Origin: UBA1672 sp023140905 | GTDB lineage: Bacteria > Pseudomonadota > Alphaproteobacteria > Micavibrionales > Micavibrionaceae | Length of the DNA stretch: 8,201 nt | Reading direction: 5' to 3' | Assembly: GCA_030636745.1 (NCBI GenBank) | Contig: DAOVWH010000077.1 | Location: forward strand, 1-8,201 | In this document: positions 1 to 7,101 of the stretch, piece after piece | Position numbering within the stretch: position 1 is the stretch's first letter | Layout of the letters: each line of letters starts with the position of its first letter | The notes under the pieces: generated by a model | What the model was told of the DNA's origin: nothing | What the model saw: only the letters and a program-made list of their open reading frames with translations | Database searches by the model: none | Program-made: the position numbers and the translations under genes

Positions 1-860
1 GAAACAGCTACACCAATATTGTAAAAATTCTTAAATATAATTTCATCATTATCTATTTCCGAGTTAATAGCCGGAAACTCTTTCAATGCCTGCACTACTG
101 CTTTCACAAAGAAAGACATAAAACCAAGCTTGATACCATGTTTTTTCTCAAACAAGTCTTTGTACTCGCTACGCAAAGCCATCACCGACCCCATATCCAC
201 CTCATTAAAGGTCGTTAGCACCGCCGCCGTGTCTTGAGCCTCTTTCAAACGCTTTGCTATAACTTGACGAAGCTTGGACATTTTTACGCGCTCTTCACGT
301 GGTTCTGTTGCCTCAACTGGAACTGACACAGAGACATTATCCTCTCCCAACATCCCTACAGCAGGTTTTGCAACCAGATATGCTTCAACATCCGCCTTTG
401 TTAAACGCCCGTCTTTGCCACTTTCAGGAACTTGCGAAGCTCTCAAATTATTATCAGCCAACAGCTTGCGAACCGCCGGAGATGTTTTTGGTTCATTCTG
501 TACTATGGACTCAACAGTGGCCGAAGCCGGAACAGCCATAGATTTATTTTCCTTGGCATTGGCAGCTTCTTTTCCGCTTTGTTCTTTCTGCCCACCGGCA
601 GCAGAAACCGCCACGTCAACCACTGCGCCAACTTTCATTTTACCCAATACGGTCCCGACGTCTACTGTTTCACCCTCATCAACAATAACGCTGATAATCA
701 CACCATCCTCCGGCGCATTAACCTCTAATGTAACCTTATCCGTTTCCAACTCCACAATCGGCTCATCTGCCTTCACAACTTCACCAACATTTTTTAACCA
801 TTTTGCAATAGTCGCCTCAGTTACTGACTCACCAAGTGTAGGAACAACGATTTTGGTCAT
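1..860 (-). CDS. sucB: Dihydrolipoyllysine succinyltransferase, E2 of 2-oxoglutarate dehydrogenase (N-terminal part)
   Basis: E2 core subunit of the 2-oxoglutarate dehydrogenase complex in the cytosol. It takes the succinyl group from E1 onto a lipoyl arm and transfers it to CoA. The 286 visible codons show a lipoyl domain (about residues 1-77; start MTKIVVPTLGES, lipoyl-lysine motif ELETDKVTLEV with the modified Lys at 42), a low-complexity Ala/Lys/Glu linker (about 83-125), the peripheral E3-binding domain (about 127-163, SPAVRKLLADNN through GRLTKADVEAYL), and the start of the acyltransferase domain (from about 191, RVKMSKLRQVIAKRL, then FMSFFVKAVVQALKEFPAIN). The catalytic His/Asp motif lies beyond the left edge, so activity cannot be judged here. 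The ATG at 858-860 is preceded by a weak purine-rich GACGAG 8 nt away and starts exactly where the lipoyl fold should. It lies 255 bp downstream of thiL and is separated from its partner sucA by the thi cluster. The E2o rather than E2p assignment rests on the succinyltransferase-like N-terminus and the sucA gene nearby. Confidence 0.95.
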   Translation of the reverse strand, partial: MTKIVVPTLGESVTEATIAKWLKNVGEVVKADEPIVELETDKVTLEVNAPEDGVIISVIVDEGETVDVGTVLGKMKVGAVVDVAVSAAGGQKEQSGKEAANAKENKSMAVPASATVESIVQNEPKTSPAVRKLLADNNLRASQVPESGKDGRLTKADVEAYLVAKPAVGMLGEDNVSVSVPVEATEPREERVKMSKLRQVIAKRLKEAQDTAAVLTTFNEVDMGSVMALRSEYKDLFEKKHGIKLGFMSFFVKAVVQALKEFPAINSEIDNDEIIFKNFYNIGVAV

Positions 861-880
861 GATCTAATCTCGTCTCTCTT

Positions 881-908
881 AATGTTTATATAAGAATGTT
901 TATGTAAG
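881..908. repeat. 14-bp tandem direct repeat upstream of sucB
   Basis: Two adjacent 14-bp units, aatgtttatataag (881-894) and aatgtttatgtaag (895-908), differ at one position. They lie 21-48 bp before the sucB start codon, where a promoter -10 region, an operator or the mRNA leader would be. AT-rich sequence raises the chance of coincidence, but 13 of 14 matching bases in perfect tandem is notable. Confidence 0.7.
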
Positions 909-925
909 TTATTTAGTCGAATTTA

Positions 926-934
926 CCTTGCACA
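926..934 (-). promoter_or_regulatory. 9-bp motif TGTGCAAGG upstream of sucB (shared with sucA)
   Basis: Read on the minus strand this is TGTGCAAGG, 66-74 bp before the sucB start codon. The identical 9-mer in the same orientation occurs 55-63 bp before the sucA start (7156-7164). The repetition is seen directly; a role as a shared promoter element or regulator site is inference. Confidence 0.35.
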
Positions 935-1115
935 GCAAACTACATTTCCTTATTACCTGTTACAGAGTCTGATAGCAAGAGCCAATGATATGCATCCAGT
1001 CTTAGCCATTTGATTCGAAACACTATTTTCCACCGCCACAAATATAAGGTTTACACAATTCAAAAAACTTTAAAATACCGTAAACACGTACGCTAAAAGA
1101 AAAACAAGTACGCCC

Positions 1116-2090
1116 TCAGAAATGCCTCCATCCCCTTGCTAAATCATCAATACGATACGGCTTATTTGATAATATAGTGTTCTTTAAACCATTATTTATA
1201 AGACTGCCTATAACCTGCGGTTTTAAATTGTTTTTTTTAAGAGCCAACATCAGATTTTCTTGATTCTCTTTAGAAACAGCCAAAATCAGCTCATAATCAT
1301 CGCCTCCACACACAGCTTCTTCAACCGAAAAATGTCTTTTCTCAAGCGCATTTTGAACGGAATTAGAATAGACAAATTTATCCAAATCAATTTGCACACC
1401 CAATCCTGAAGCTCTACCAATATGTATGGAATCAGCTATAACCCCATCCGAAACATCAATGGCAGCATTGACATATTCATGCAAAATATTCTCAATTCCA
1501 ACACGAGGCTCAGGTATACGATAACGCGTTATAGCTTCATTATATGAAAACACATTACCTTCCCCTTTTTCCAAAAGACACTTCAGCCCTAACGCCGCAT
1601 CGCCGATCATTCCTGTAAGAATAAGCACATCACCATCTTGTGCCCCACCACGACGAACAGCCTCACCCTTTGGAACGACGCCAATAGCTGTAATACTAAT
1701 TGATAAATTATCTGATTTTATACTGGTTGTATCACCACCCGAACAAAAAATATCAAAATGCTTATTTTCCTCTAACAAACGCCGACTAAAAGCCTCTAGC
1801 CACATATCATCAGGAGTAGAGGAAAAAGCAATATTAAGCTGATAACATAAAGGCGTTGCACCCATAGAAGCCAGATCTGATAAATTAACCCTCAAAGCCT
1901 TACATGCAATCATGTCTGGGGCTTCGCCTATCATAAAATGCACACCTTCATTCAGAGTATCGCTGGTTACAACAAACTCATGGCCTTCGGGCACACATAA
2001 TACAGCACCATCATCTTGCAGATCAGCGGCAGCCTCTTGCCCCATCGTTAACGGAGCAAAATATTTTTCTATAGCAGAAAATTCATCCAT
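1116..2090 (-). CDS. thiL: Thiamine-monophosphate kinase ThiL
   Basis: Cytosolic kinase that phosphorylates thiamine monophosphate with ATP to give thiamine diphosphate, the last step of ThDP synthesis. From the chosen start it has 324 residues, normal for the family. Visible motifs in order: the Mg/ATP-binding segment LQDDGAVL (24-31), VVTSDTLNEGVHF (40-52), KALRVNLSDLASMGA (64-78), the GGDTT loop (118-122), TGMIGDAALGL (159-169), AIDVSDGVIAD (210-220), and CGGDDYEL near the C-terminus (261-268). These are the AIR-synthetase-like ThiL signatures, here in an alphaproteobacterial flavour. The start at 2090 (MDEFSAIEKYFAPL) is chosen because family members begin at this point. The frame stays open to 2171 through ATG codons such as 2136-2138, which would overlap the end of thiD. 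The SD for 2090 is weak (AAGAAAG, 8 nt away). The gene starts 28 nt after the thiD stop, consistent with translational coupling. It ends in GGA TGG AGG CAT TTC TGA with no clear terminator. Confidence 0.95.
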   Translation of the reverse strand: MDEFSAIEKYFAPLTMGQEAAADLQDDGAVLCVPEGHEFVVTSDTLNEGVHFMIGEAPDMIACKALRVNLSDLASMGATPLCYQLNIAFSSTPDDMWLEAFSRRLLEENKHFDIFCSGGDTTSIKSDNLSISITAIGVVPKGEAVRRGGAQDGDVLILTGMIGDAALGLKCLLEKGEGNVFSYNEAITRYRIPEPRVGIENILHEYVNAAIDVSDGVIADSIHIGRASGLGVQIDLDKFVYSNSVQNALEKRHFSVEEAVCGGDDYELILAVSKENQENLMLALKKNNLKPQVIGSLINNGLKNTILSNKPYRIDDLARGWRHF

Positions 2091-2118
2091 GTTTTTTGCT
2101 TTCTTATCCCCTACCACT

Positions 2119-2940
2119 TTATCCCCTGTCACAGACATATCCATGATGAACCGGACCATGTCCATGGCCAACTTGCAACTCCCCTGAAGATTTAAGCGCG
2201 TTGGTTAAAAAAATCTTTGCCTTTTCACAAGCTTCCGATATGCGTTCTCCTTTGGCTAAATACGCTGCTATTGCCGAAGAAAGCGTACACCCTGTTCCAT
2301 GTATATTAGGTGTATCAACACGCAGTGCCCTGAACATTCGCACACCGCCTCCGCGTATAGCAAGAACATCGCATGCATAAACATCTTTTAAATGTCCCCC
2401 CTTCAGTAACACAGCATTACTTCCCAAAGACAAAAGATCTAACGCCGCGTCTTCCATATCCAACACAGCTTTACGTGAAAGTTTTTCTGCTTCCGGGATA
2501 TTTGGCGTAATTACATCAGCCAAAGGAATTAGCCGCTCTTTTAAGGCTTCAATAGCTCCTGTGCTAATCAAAGGATCACCACTTGTTGACACCATCACTG
2601 GATCAAGCACCACGAATTCCGGCTTATATTTCTCCAGAGCATCCGCAACATGGCAAATAATATCAGGTTGAGACAGCATACCGATCTTTACAGCAGAAAC
2701 ATTAATATCTTCGAAAATAGCATCAATCTGCGCACGTACAAACTCTGCCGGAACATCGTGAACACCACAAACACCTTGAGTATTTTGCACTGTCAGAGCA
2801 GTAATCGCCGCCATGCCGTAACATCCAAGAGCGGCAAAACTCTTTAAGTCAGCCTGAATCCCTGCCCCACCGGAAGGATCAGAACCGGCAATACTTAAAA
2901 CATTAGGGATATTTTTTTTGTTCTTACCGGTAATACTCAT
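2119..2940 (-). CDS. thiD: Hydroxymethylpyrimidine / phosphomethylpyrimidine kinase ThiD
   Basis: Bifunctional ribokinase-fold enzyme that phosphorylates HMP to HMP-P and then HMP-PP, supplying the pyrimidine half of thiamine. The 273-residue product shows the N-terminal substrate-binding signature SIAGSDPSGGAGIQADLK (16-33), VQNTQGV (51-57), VKIGMLS (84-90), VLDPVMVSTSGDPL (111-124), ITPNIPEAEKL (144-154), LLKGGHL (178-184), and the anion-hole and catalytic segment IHGTGCTLSSAIAA (213-226) with Cys218. The C-terminus VGHGHGPVHH is typical of ThiD. No ThiE domain is fused to it. The ATG at 2938-2940 is preferred: it begins 7 nt after the thiE stop and has GGGG about 11 nt upstream. An upstream in-frame ATG at 2959-2961 overlaps thiE and its purine-rich AAAGG abuts the codon, so it is less suitable. 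Confidence 0.96.
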   Translation of the reverse strand: MSITGKNKKNIPNVLSIAGSDPSGGAGIQADLKSFAALGCYGMAAITALTVQNTQGVCGVHDVPAEFVRAQIDAIFEDINVSAVKIGMLSQPDIICHVADALEKYKPEFVVLDPVMVSTSGDPLISTGAIEALKERLIPLADVITPNIPEAEKLSRKAVLDMEDAALDLLSLGSNAVLLKGGHLKDVYACDVLAIRGGGVRMFRALRVDTPNIHGTGCTLSSAIAAYLAKGERISEACEKAKIFLTNALKSSGELQVGHGHGPVHHGYVCDRG

Positions 2941-2947
2941 TAGCTGT

Positions 2948-3595
2948 TTAGCCCCGCGCATCCTTTACTATATTCACAAAATCTTGTGTTGCTTTTTTGG
3001 GGTCATCAGCCCCGACTACCGCACGGATCATAGAAACACCATGTGCCCCTGCCCTTATGACAGCAGCCGCATTATCAGGTGTTACACCACCAATCCCGAC
3101 AACAGGGACAGGTGCTGTACGTACTAAATTCTTGAACCCTTCAATTCCTAATACGTCCTTCTCCGGCTTAGTCAATGTCGGATATACCGGCCCTGTCCCA
3201 ATGTAATCAACTATCTTCGGATCAACTTTAGCATAATGCTCCGGCGTAAAAGCCGTTAGCCCAAGAATCTTATCCTCTCCGATAAGCGCGCGCGCTTCTT
3301 GTGCGGCCATATCTTCCTGCCCAACATGAACACCATCAAGATCAAGTGCTACCGCCAACTCTACATAATCATCCAAAACAAAAGCAACATCACTATAAGA
3401 ATAAGAATTAGCTAAAATATTAGCGATTTGCTGTGCCTGATATTCGACAACAGCCAAAGGATCAATCTTGTTTCTGAGTTGCAAGAATGTCGCTCCACCT
3501 TCAAGCACCGCATATGTAATATCTTCGACAGATCGCCCGGCGCAAACTGATGGGTCGATAATCACATAAACTGATAAATCAAAATTCTTTCGCAT
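2948..3595 (-). CDS. thiE: Thiamine-phosphate synthase ThiE
   Basis: TIM-barrel enzyme that couples HMP diphosphate with hydroxyethylthiazole phosphate to form thiamine monophosphate and release pyrophosphate. The 215-residue length is normal. Family motifs are visible: FLQLRNK (37-43, pyrophosphate and HMP-PP contact), VLDDYVELA (73-81, where many homologues have NDR), GVHVGQEDM (88-96), IGTGPVYPTLTK (132-143, thiazole phosphate loop) and VVGIGGVTPDNA (165-176). The GLTAFTPEHY and DYIGTGPVYPT style matches alphaproteobacterial ThiE. The ATG at 3593-3595 has a good SD, AAAGG, with a 7-nt spacer. It is the first gene of the thiE-thiD-thiL cluster and is followed 7 nt later by thiD. Its SD overlaps an inverted repeat, described separately. 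Confidence 0.95.
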   Translation of the reverse strand: MRKNFDLSVYVIIDPSVCAGRSVEDITYAVLEGGATFLQLRNKIDPLAVVEYQAQQIANILANSYSYSDVAFVLDDYVELAVALDLDGVHVGQEDMAAQEARALIGEDKILGLTAFTPEHYAKVDPKIVDYIGTGPVYPTLTKPEKDVLGIEGFKNLVRTAPVPVVGIGGVTPDNAAAVIRAGAHGVSMIRAVVGADDPKKATQDFVNIVKDARG

Positions 3596-3600
3596 CGCTA

Positions 3601-3629
3601 TACCTTTAACTAATTTTAGTTAACTGGTA
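3601..3629 (-). promoter_or_regulatory. thiE: Inverted repeat overlapping the thiE ribosome binding site
   Basis: A perfect 8-bp inverted repeat, TTAACTAA / TTAGTTAA, with a 2-nt centre (3606-3623), is flanked by a further complementary pair, TACC (3601-3604) and GGTA (3626-3629). On the minus strand (the mRNA sense) the second arm contains the thiE SD AAAGG (3603-3607), 7 nt before the start codon. It could be a dimeric repressor operator or an mRNA hairpin that hides the SD. It lacks the conserved core of a TPP riboswitch. Confidence 0.5.
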
Positions 3630-3635
3630 CAGCCC

Positions 3636-3655
3636 CTAAAATTTATCTAAAATTT
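3636..3655. repeat. Pair of CTAAAATTT direct repeats, one helical turn apart, upstream of thiE
   Basis: CTAAAATTT occurs at 3636-3644 and again at 3647-3655, an 11-bp period. An inverted copy of its first eight bases lies at 3612-3619 inside the thiE palindrome. The spacing suits binding of a protein to one face of the helix, but the low complexity means chance is a serious alternative. Confidence 0.45.
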
Positions 3656-3803
3656 TATTTTCTTAACTTTTTCTTTAATTTTAAAGAGTAAAACCATCTA
3701 TATAGGGCGGATAATTTACGCTTTTCTTATTTTCAAAATTCCTTCTTCTGCGTTCCTTAGTTGTTACAGACAGTTTTCACAAAATACCTTATGGGGCAAG
3801 ATT

Positions 3804-4220
3804 ATGAATATGGCACTTTATTCCCGGAATTTTTCCGGCACAGGCATCAAAACACCATTTGACCAAATGCGCGCCAATGCCATGATTAATGCACGTCACG
3901 ATACACGCGGCATGAGCATCCTTATTTTCAATGTAAATTATTTTCTGCAAGAAGCCCGTCATCAAGATTTATATTATGTCTTAAGCACATGGGCCATTGA
4001 ACCAATGAGACGCTCCCCTGCTAAGTTTAAAAGATATCCTGAAGCAGGGAAAAAAGCACTTTATAAACGTGTTGATATTTGCAAAAGAAATTTCTATATG
4101 GCTCGCCACATCCATGATTGCTTTGTTGATAAAATCGTAGAGCATATGATGATTGCCATTGATAATGAATTATCGCTCATATGTCCAGATATCAAACATT
4201 CCGATATGCGCTGCGCATAA
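3804..4220 (+). CDS. Uncharacterised 138-residue basic protein
   Basis: I do not recognise this protein. It is the only plus-strand gene of the window, divergent from thiE and converging on sucA, whose stop lies 10 bp away. It is probably real: the frame is uninterrupted, codon choice looks like that of the neighbours, it fills the gap between two known genes, and ATG 3804 has GGGG 7 nt upstream. A second in-frame ATG lies at 3810. The product has no signal peptide or clear membrane helix. It has a basic patch around residues 68-90 (including MRRSPAKFKR and KKALYKR), four Cys (83, 106, 127, 137), many Tyr and Met, and a helical-looking stretch NFYMARHIHDCFVDKIVEHM (96-115). The basic patch could suit contact with nucleic acid or an acidic partner, but no domain supports this. 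Nothing ties it to thiamine or the TCA cycle except position. Confidence 0.65.
   Translation: MNMALYSRNFSGTGIKTPFDQMRANAMINARHDTRGMSILIFNVNYFLQEARHQDLYYVLSTWAIEPMRRSPAKFKRYPEAGKKALYKRVDICKRNFYMARHIHDCFVDKIVEHMMIAIDNELSLICPDIKHSDMRCA
4205..4219. terminator. Short hairpin between convergent genes, possible weak bidirectional terminator
   Basis: TATGCGC, a single central base, then GCGCATA forms a perfect 15-bp palindrome overlapping the stop codon of the 138-residue protein gene and lying 12 bp past the sucA stop on the other strand. In RNA it would form a 6-bp stem with a 3-nt loop. No proper T-run follows on either strand, so it would be a poor intrinsic terminator. It may instead be coding sequence that happens to be palindromic. 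Confidence 0.3.
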
Positions 4221-4230
4221 TATAGTGGTT

Positions 4231-7101
4231 TCACTTAATAATAGTAAGCGCCGCATCGACCAAAGCCGCCTGCTCTTCCCTGTGACGGGAAAGCAATCCT
4301 GTCGCCGGAACAGAAGACGCTATGCGCCCGACATATACGGGACGGGAAAATTTATGCTTAATCGAAATAAGAACAGCTTCAATGCGCCGGTCCATATAAG
4401 ACCATGCGCCCTGATTTTCAGCTTCTTCCTGACACCAAACGACCTCCGCACTTTTATAAGGTTTAAGCGCTTGTATAAGAGCTTTTTCAGGGAATGGATA
4501 AAGCTGTTCAACACGTAAAATAGCAATATCCTTAATGTCGCGATTACGACGCTCTTGTAAAAGATCGTAATAAACTTGGCCGCTACACAAAATAACACGA
4601 TTAATTTTATTTGCCGAAACCAGCTTATCTGGCTCAACTTCATCAATAACACAATGGAAAGAAGAACCTTCAGCAAACATATCCAACGATGACACAGCCA
4701 TCTTATGCCTGAGCAAAGATTTTGGGGTCATCATGATAAGAGGTTTTCTGAAATCCCTGTGCATCTGACGGCGTAGCACATGAAAATAATTAGCTGGAGT
4801 TGTGCAATTACAGACCTGCAAGTTATCATCGCCACAAAGCTGCAAGAATCGCTCAAGCCGAGCGGATGAATGCTCTGGTCCCTGACCATCAAGCCCGTGA
4901 GGCAAAAGCACAACCAGACCGGACATACGCAACCACTTGCTTTCTCCTGAAGAAATAAACTGATCGAATATAACTTGTGCGCCATTAGCAAAATCGCCGA
5001 ATTGTGCTTCCCATATAGTTAATGTGTTTGGATCAGCTAAAGAATACCCATACTCAAATCCTAAAACAGCTAATTCGGAAAGAGGGCTATCATGCACTTC
5101 AAATCTGGGTTGTCCGGATTTTACATGTTTAAGTGGTACATACTTCCACTCATTTTCCTGATTATACCAAATGGCATGGCGTTGTGAGAATGTACCTCGC
5201 CCAACATCTTCTCCTGATAAACGCACTGCATAACCATCATTTAAAAGAGTTCCAAAGGCCAGTGCTTCAGCCGTAGACCAGTCAATACCGCCCTCCCCGG
5301 ACTTAAACATTTTACGTTTATTTTCAACGACACGGATCAATTTCTTATTAAGCGGGAAATCTTCCGGTAACCGCGTTAATACATCTCCAATACGCTTAAG
5401 TTCTGATCTGGACACAGCCGTATCACCATGACATGCATCATCACAAGCACTTTTCAAGCCCTTCCATGCTCCTTCAAGAAACCATGCTGAATTTGGTTTA
5501 TACTCGGATACAGCAGCAAATGCATCATTAAGCATAGCACTAAAATCATCTTGCATCTGCTTGACTTCTTCTTCACTGACTAAGCCCTCAGCTAGCAATC
5601 GCGCTGCGTATTTAGTGCACGTCGTCTCTTGCTCTTCAATTTTTTTATACATTAATGGCTGCGTGAAAGCAGGCTCATCCCCTTCATTATGACCATAACG
5701 ACGATAACAGAAAATATCTATCACAACGTCTTTTCTGAATTTCTGACGAAACTCTGTGGCCACTCGCGAAACGTGCACAACAGCCTCGGCATCATCCCCA
5801 TTCACATGAAAAATGGGAGCATCAAGCATCTTCACAACATCCGTACAATATGGCCCGGAACGTGAAAATTTCGGCATTGTGGTAAAGCCAATCTGATTAT
5901 TGATAACGATATGGAGTGTTCCACCAACACGATAACCCGGCAAATCCGAAATCATAAATGTCTCGGCAATAACCCCCTGTCCTGCAAAAGCAGCATCACC
6001 ATGAAGCAAAAGCGGCATCACTTCCCTAGCACCCAAATCTTTCTTTTGAATCTGCTTGGCGCGCACTTTTCCAATAACAACCGGATTAACAAATTCAAGA
6101 TGTGACGGATTCGATGCTAAAGATAAATGAATGTTATTACCATCAAAGTCCCGATCGCTAGATGTTCCCAAATGGTATTTCACATCCCCTGATCCCAAAA
6201 CATCCTGGGGTAAATAAGATTGTCCCTGAAATTCAGAAAATATCGCTGCATAAGGCTTACACATAACATTAGCCAAAACATTTAAACGCCCGCGATGCGC
6301 CATCCCTATCACAATTTCCTCAAGGCCCAATTGTCCACCGCGTTTCATAATCTGTTCAATGGCTGGAATAAGAGCCTCCCCGCCATCAACACCAAAGCGT
6401 TTTGTTCCCGGATATTTTTTATGTAAGAACTTCTCGAATCCTTCCGCTGCGATCAAACGCTCAAGAATGGCGCGCTTCCCACGATAGGTAAATTCTGTTT
6501 TATTCCGTATTTCTTCAATCCGGTCCGTGATCCATTTCCGCTCCTTCGGATCACTAAGGTGCATATATTCCACTCCGACCGTGTCAGTATATATCTCCTT
6601 TAATGCACCAACAATCTCCCGCAAAGTCGCACATTTCAATCCCAACATGTCATCAACAACAATCGGGCGATCATAATCATCTTCCGTAAATCCATAATAT
6701 TCAGGTGTTAGCTCTGGATGGGGCTTAGACTTTTTCATTCCCAACGGATCCAAGTTAGCCAATAAATGCCCGCGGAAACGATATGAACGAATAAGCATCA
6801 ACGCTCGAATGGAATCTAATGCAGCTTGTTTGGACTCCCCTGAACAATAACGCTGCTCTTCTGCAACATGCGGCGCAGAACTACCAAACTTACGCTCTTC
6901 CTTTGCGTTTTCCGCAGGAGTCCAGCTAGCTCCAGCCATATCCTTAAGAAACGTAATTTCATTGTCATTTAATTCCTTGAAAAAACCACCCCAACTTTCA
7001 TCTACGTTCGCTGGATTAATCAAATATTGTGTATAAAGATGTGCAATATATTCTGCATTAACGCCATTTACAAATGTATTGTCCTGGTCGTTTTTGGCCA
7101 T
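4231..7101 (-). CDS. sucA: 2-oxoglutarate dehydrogenase E1 component
   Basis: ThDP-dependent E1 of the 2-oxoglutarate dehydrogenase complex. It decarboxylates 2-oxoglutarate and succinylates the lipoyl group of SucB. The product has 956 residues, within the bacterial SucA range, and no fused E2-like domain as in actinobacterial Kgd. Visible parts: the N-terminal FVNGVNAEYIAHLY segment (10-23), RFGVDGGEALIPAIEQI (235-251), GMAHRGRLNVLANV (266-279, with His269 matching the active-site His of family members), GDVKYHLG (305-312), SLASNPSHLEFVNPVVIGK (327-345), the ThDP/Mg region LLHGDAAFAGQGVIAET (365-381) to VINNQIGFTT (399-408), and YRRYGHNEGDEPAFTQP (466-482). The pyrimidine-domain half has EDVGRGTFSQRHA (631-643) and PHGLDGQGPEHSSARLERFL (734-753); the C-terminal half ends with WCQEEAENQGAW (889-900). 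ATG 7101 is chosen over a TTG three codons upstream: AAAAGG lies 9 nt before the ATG. The sucB gene is not next to it but about 3.4 kb downstream, beyond one opposite-strand gene and thiEDL. Confidence 0.98.
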   Translation of the reverse strand: MAKNDQDNTFVNGVNAEYIAHLYTQYLINPANVDESWGGFFKELNDNEITFLKDMAGASWTPAENAKEERKFGSSAPHVAEEQRYCSGESKQAALDSIRALMLIRSYRFRGHLLANLDPLGMKKSKPHPELTPEYYGFTEDDYDRPIVVDDMLGLKCATLREIVGALKEIYTDTVGVEYMHLSDPKERKWITDRIEEIRNKTEFTYRGKRAILERLIAAEGFEKFLHKKYPGTKRFGVDGGEALIPAIEQIMKRGGQLGLEEIVIGMAHRGRLNVLANVMCKPYAAIFSEFQGQSYLPQDVLGSGDVKYHLGTSSDRDFDGNNIHLSLASNPSHLEFVNPVVIGKVRAKQIQKKDLGAREVMPLLLHGDAAFAGQGVIAETFMISDLPGYRVGGTLHIVINNQIGFTTMPKFSRSGPYCTDVVKMLDAPIFHVNGDDAEAVVHVSRVATEFRQKFRKDVVIDIFCYRRYGHNEGDEPAFTQPLMYKKIEEQETTCTKYAARLLAEGLVSEEEVKQMQDDFSAMLNDAFAAVSEYKPNSAWFLEGAWKGLKSACDDACHGDTAVSRSELKRIGDVLTRLPEDFPLNKKLIRVVENKRKMFKSGEGGIDWSTAEALAFGTLLNDGYAVRLSGEDVGRGTFSQRHAIWYNQENEWKYVPLKHVKSGQPRFEVHDSPLSELAVLGFEYGYSLADPNTLTIWEAQFGDFANGAQVIFDQFISSGESKWLRMSGLVVLLPHGLDGQGPEHSSARLERFLQLCGDDNLQVCNCTTPANYFHVLRRQMHRDFRKPLIMMTPKSLLRHKMAVSSLDMFAEGSSFHCVIDEVEPDKLVSANKINRVILCSGQVYYDLLQERRNRDIKDIAILRVEQLYPFPEKALIQALKPYKSAEVVWCQEEAENQGAWSYMDRRIEAVLISIKHKFSRPVYVGRIASSVPATGLLSRHREEQAALVDAALTIIK

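Larger units (their letters stand above)
861..1115 (-). promoter_or_regulatory. thiL-sucB intergenic region, probable sucB upstream control region
   Basis: A 255-bp AT-rich gap between the thiL stop and the sucB start. Such a long gap inside a same-strand run suggests that sucB has its own promoter (inference). On the minus strand there is a weak sigma70-like pair, TTGCTG, 17 nt, TAAATA, in the 913-940 area. There is also a 14-bp tandem repeat near the start codon and a 9-mer shared with the sucA upstream region. No GC-rich hairpin followed by a T-run is visible after thiL, so read-through from thiL into sucB remains possible. No ORF or tRNA-like fold was found. Confidence 0.4.
3596..3803. 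promoter_or_regulatory. Divergent intergenic region between thiE and the 138-residue protein gene
   Basis: A 208-bp, very AT-rich region between two divergently transcribed genes, so promoters for both directions are expected. The best thiE-directed candidate on the minus strand is TTGAAA (3731-3736), a 17-nt spacer, and TATCCG (3708-3713); the -35 fits well and the -10 is poor. On the plus strand only a weak TTGTTA (3761-3766) is seen, with no good -10. Short A/T repeats and the thiE palindrome also lie here. No CTGAGA-type THI box is present. Confidence 0.4.

Noticed and set aside
274..867. Long plus-strand ORF of 197 codons antisense to sucB
   Set aside because: It is the mirror of the certain sucB frame; its product is Ser/Thr-rich low-complexity sequence with no recognisable domain.
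1005..1025. tRNA-like T-loop (gattcgaaac) downstream of thiL
   Set aside because: The flanking bases do not form a T stem and no anticodon or acceptor arms can be drawn.
2119..3595. ThiE-ThiD fusion protein
   Set aside because: thiE has its own TAA (2948-2950) and thiD a separate ATG; frames differ, so they are two genes.
3596..3640. TPP (THI-box) riboswitch before thiE
   Set aside because: The stretch TTAACTAAAATTAGTTAAAGG faintly resembles part of the conserved core, but no CTGAGA-type loop or partner stems are found in the 208-bp leader.
4320..4991. Minus-strand ORFs of 118 and 86 codons within sucA
   Set aside because: Out-of-frame shadows of the unambiguous sucA coding sequence, without independent start signals or recognisable products.
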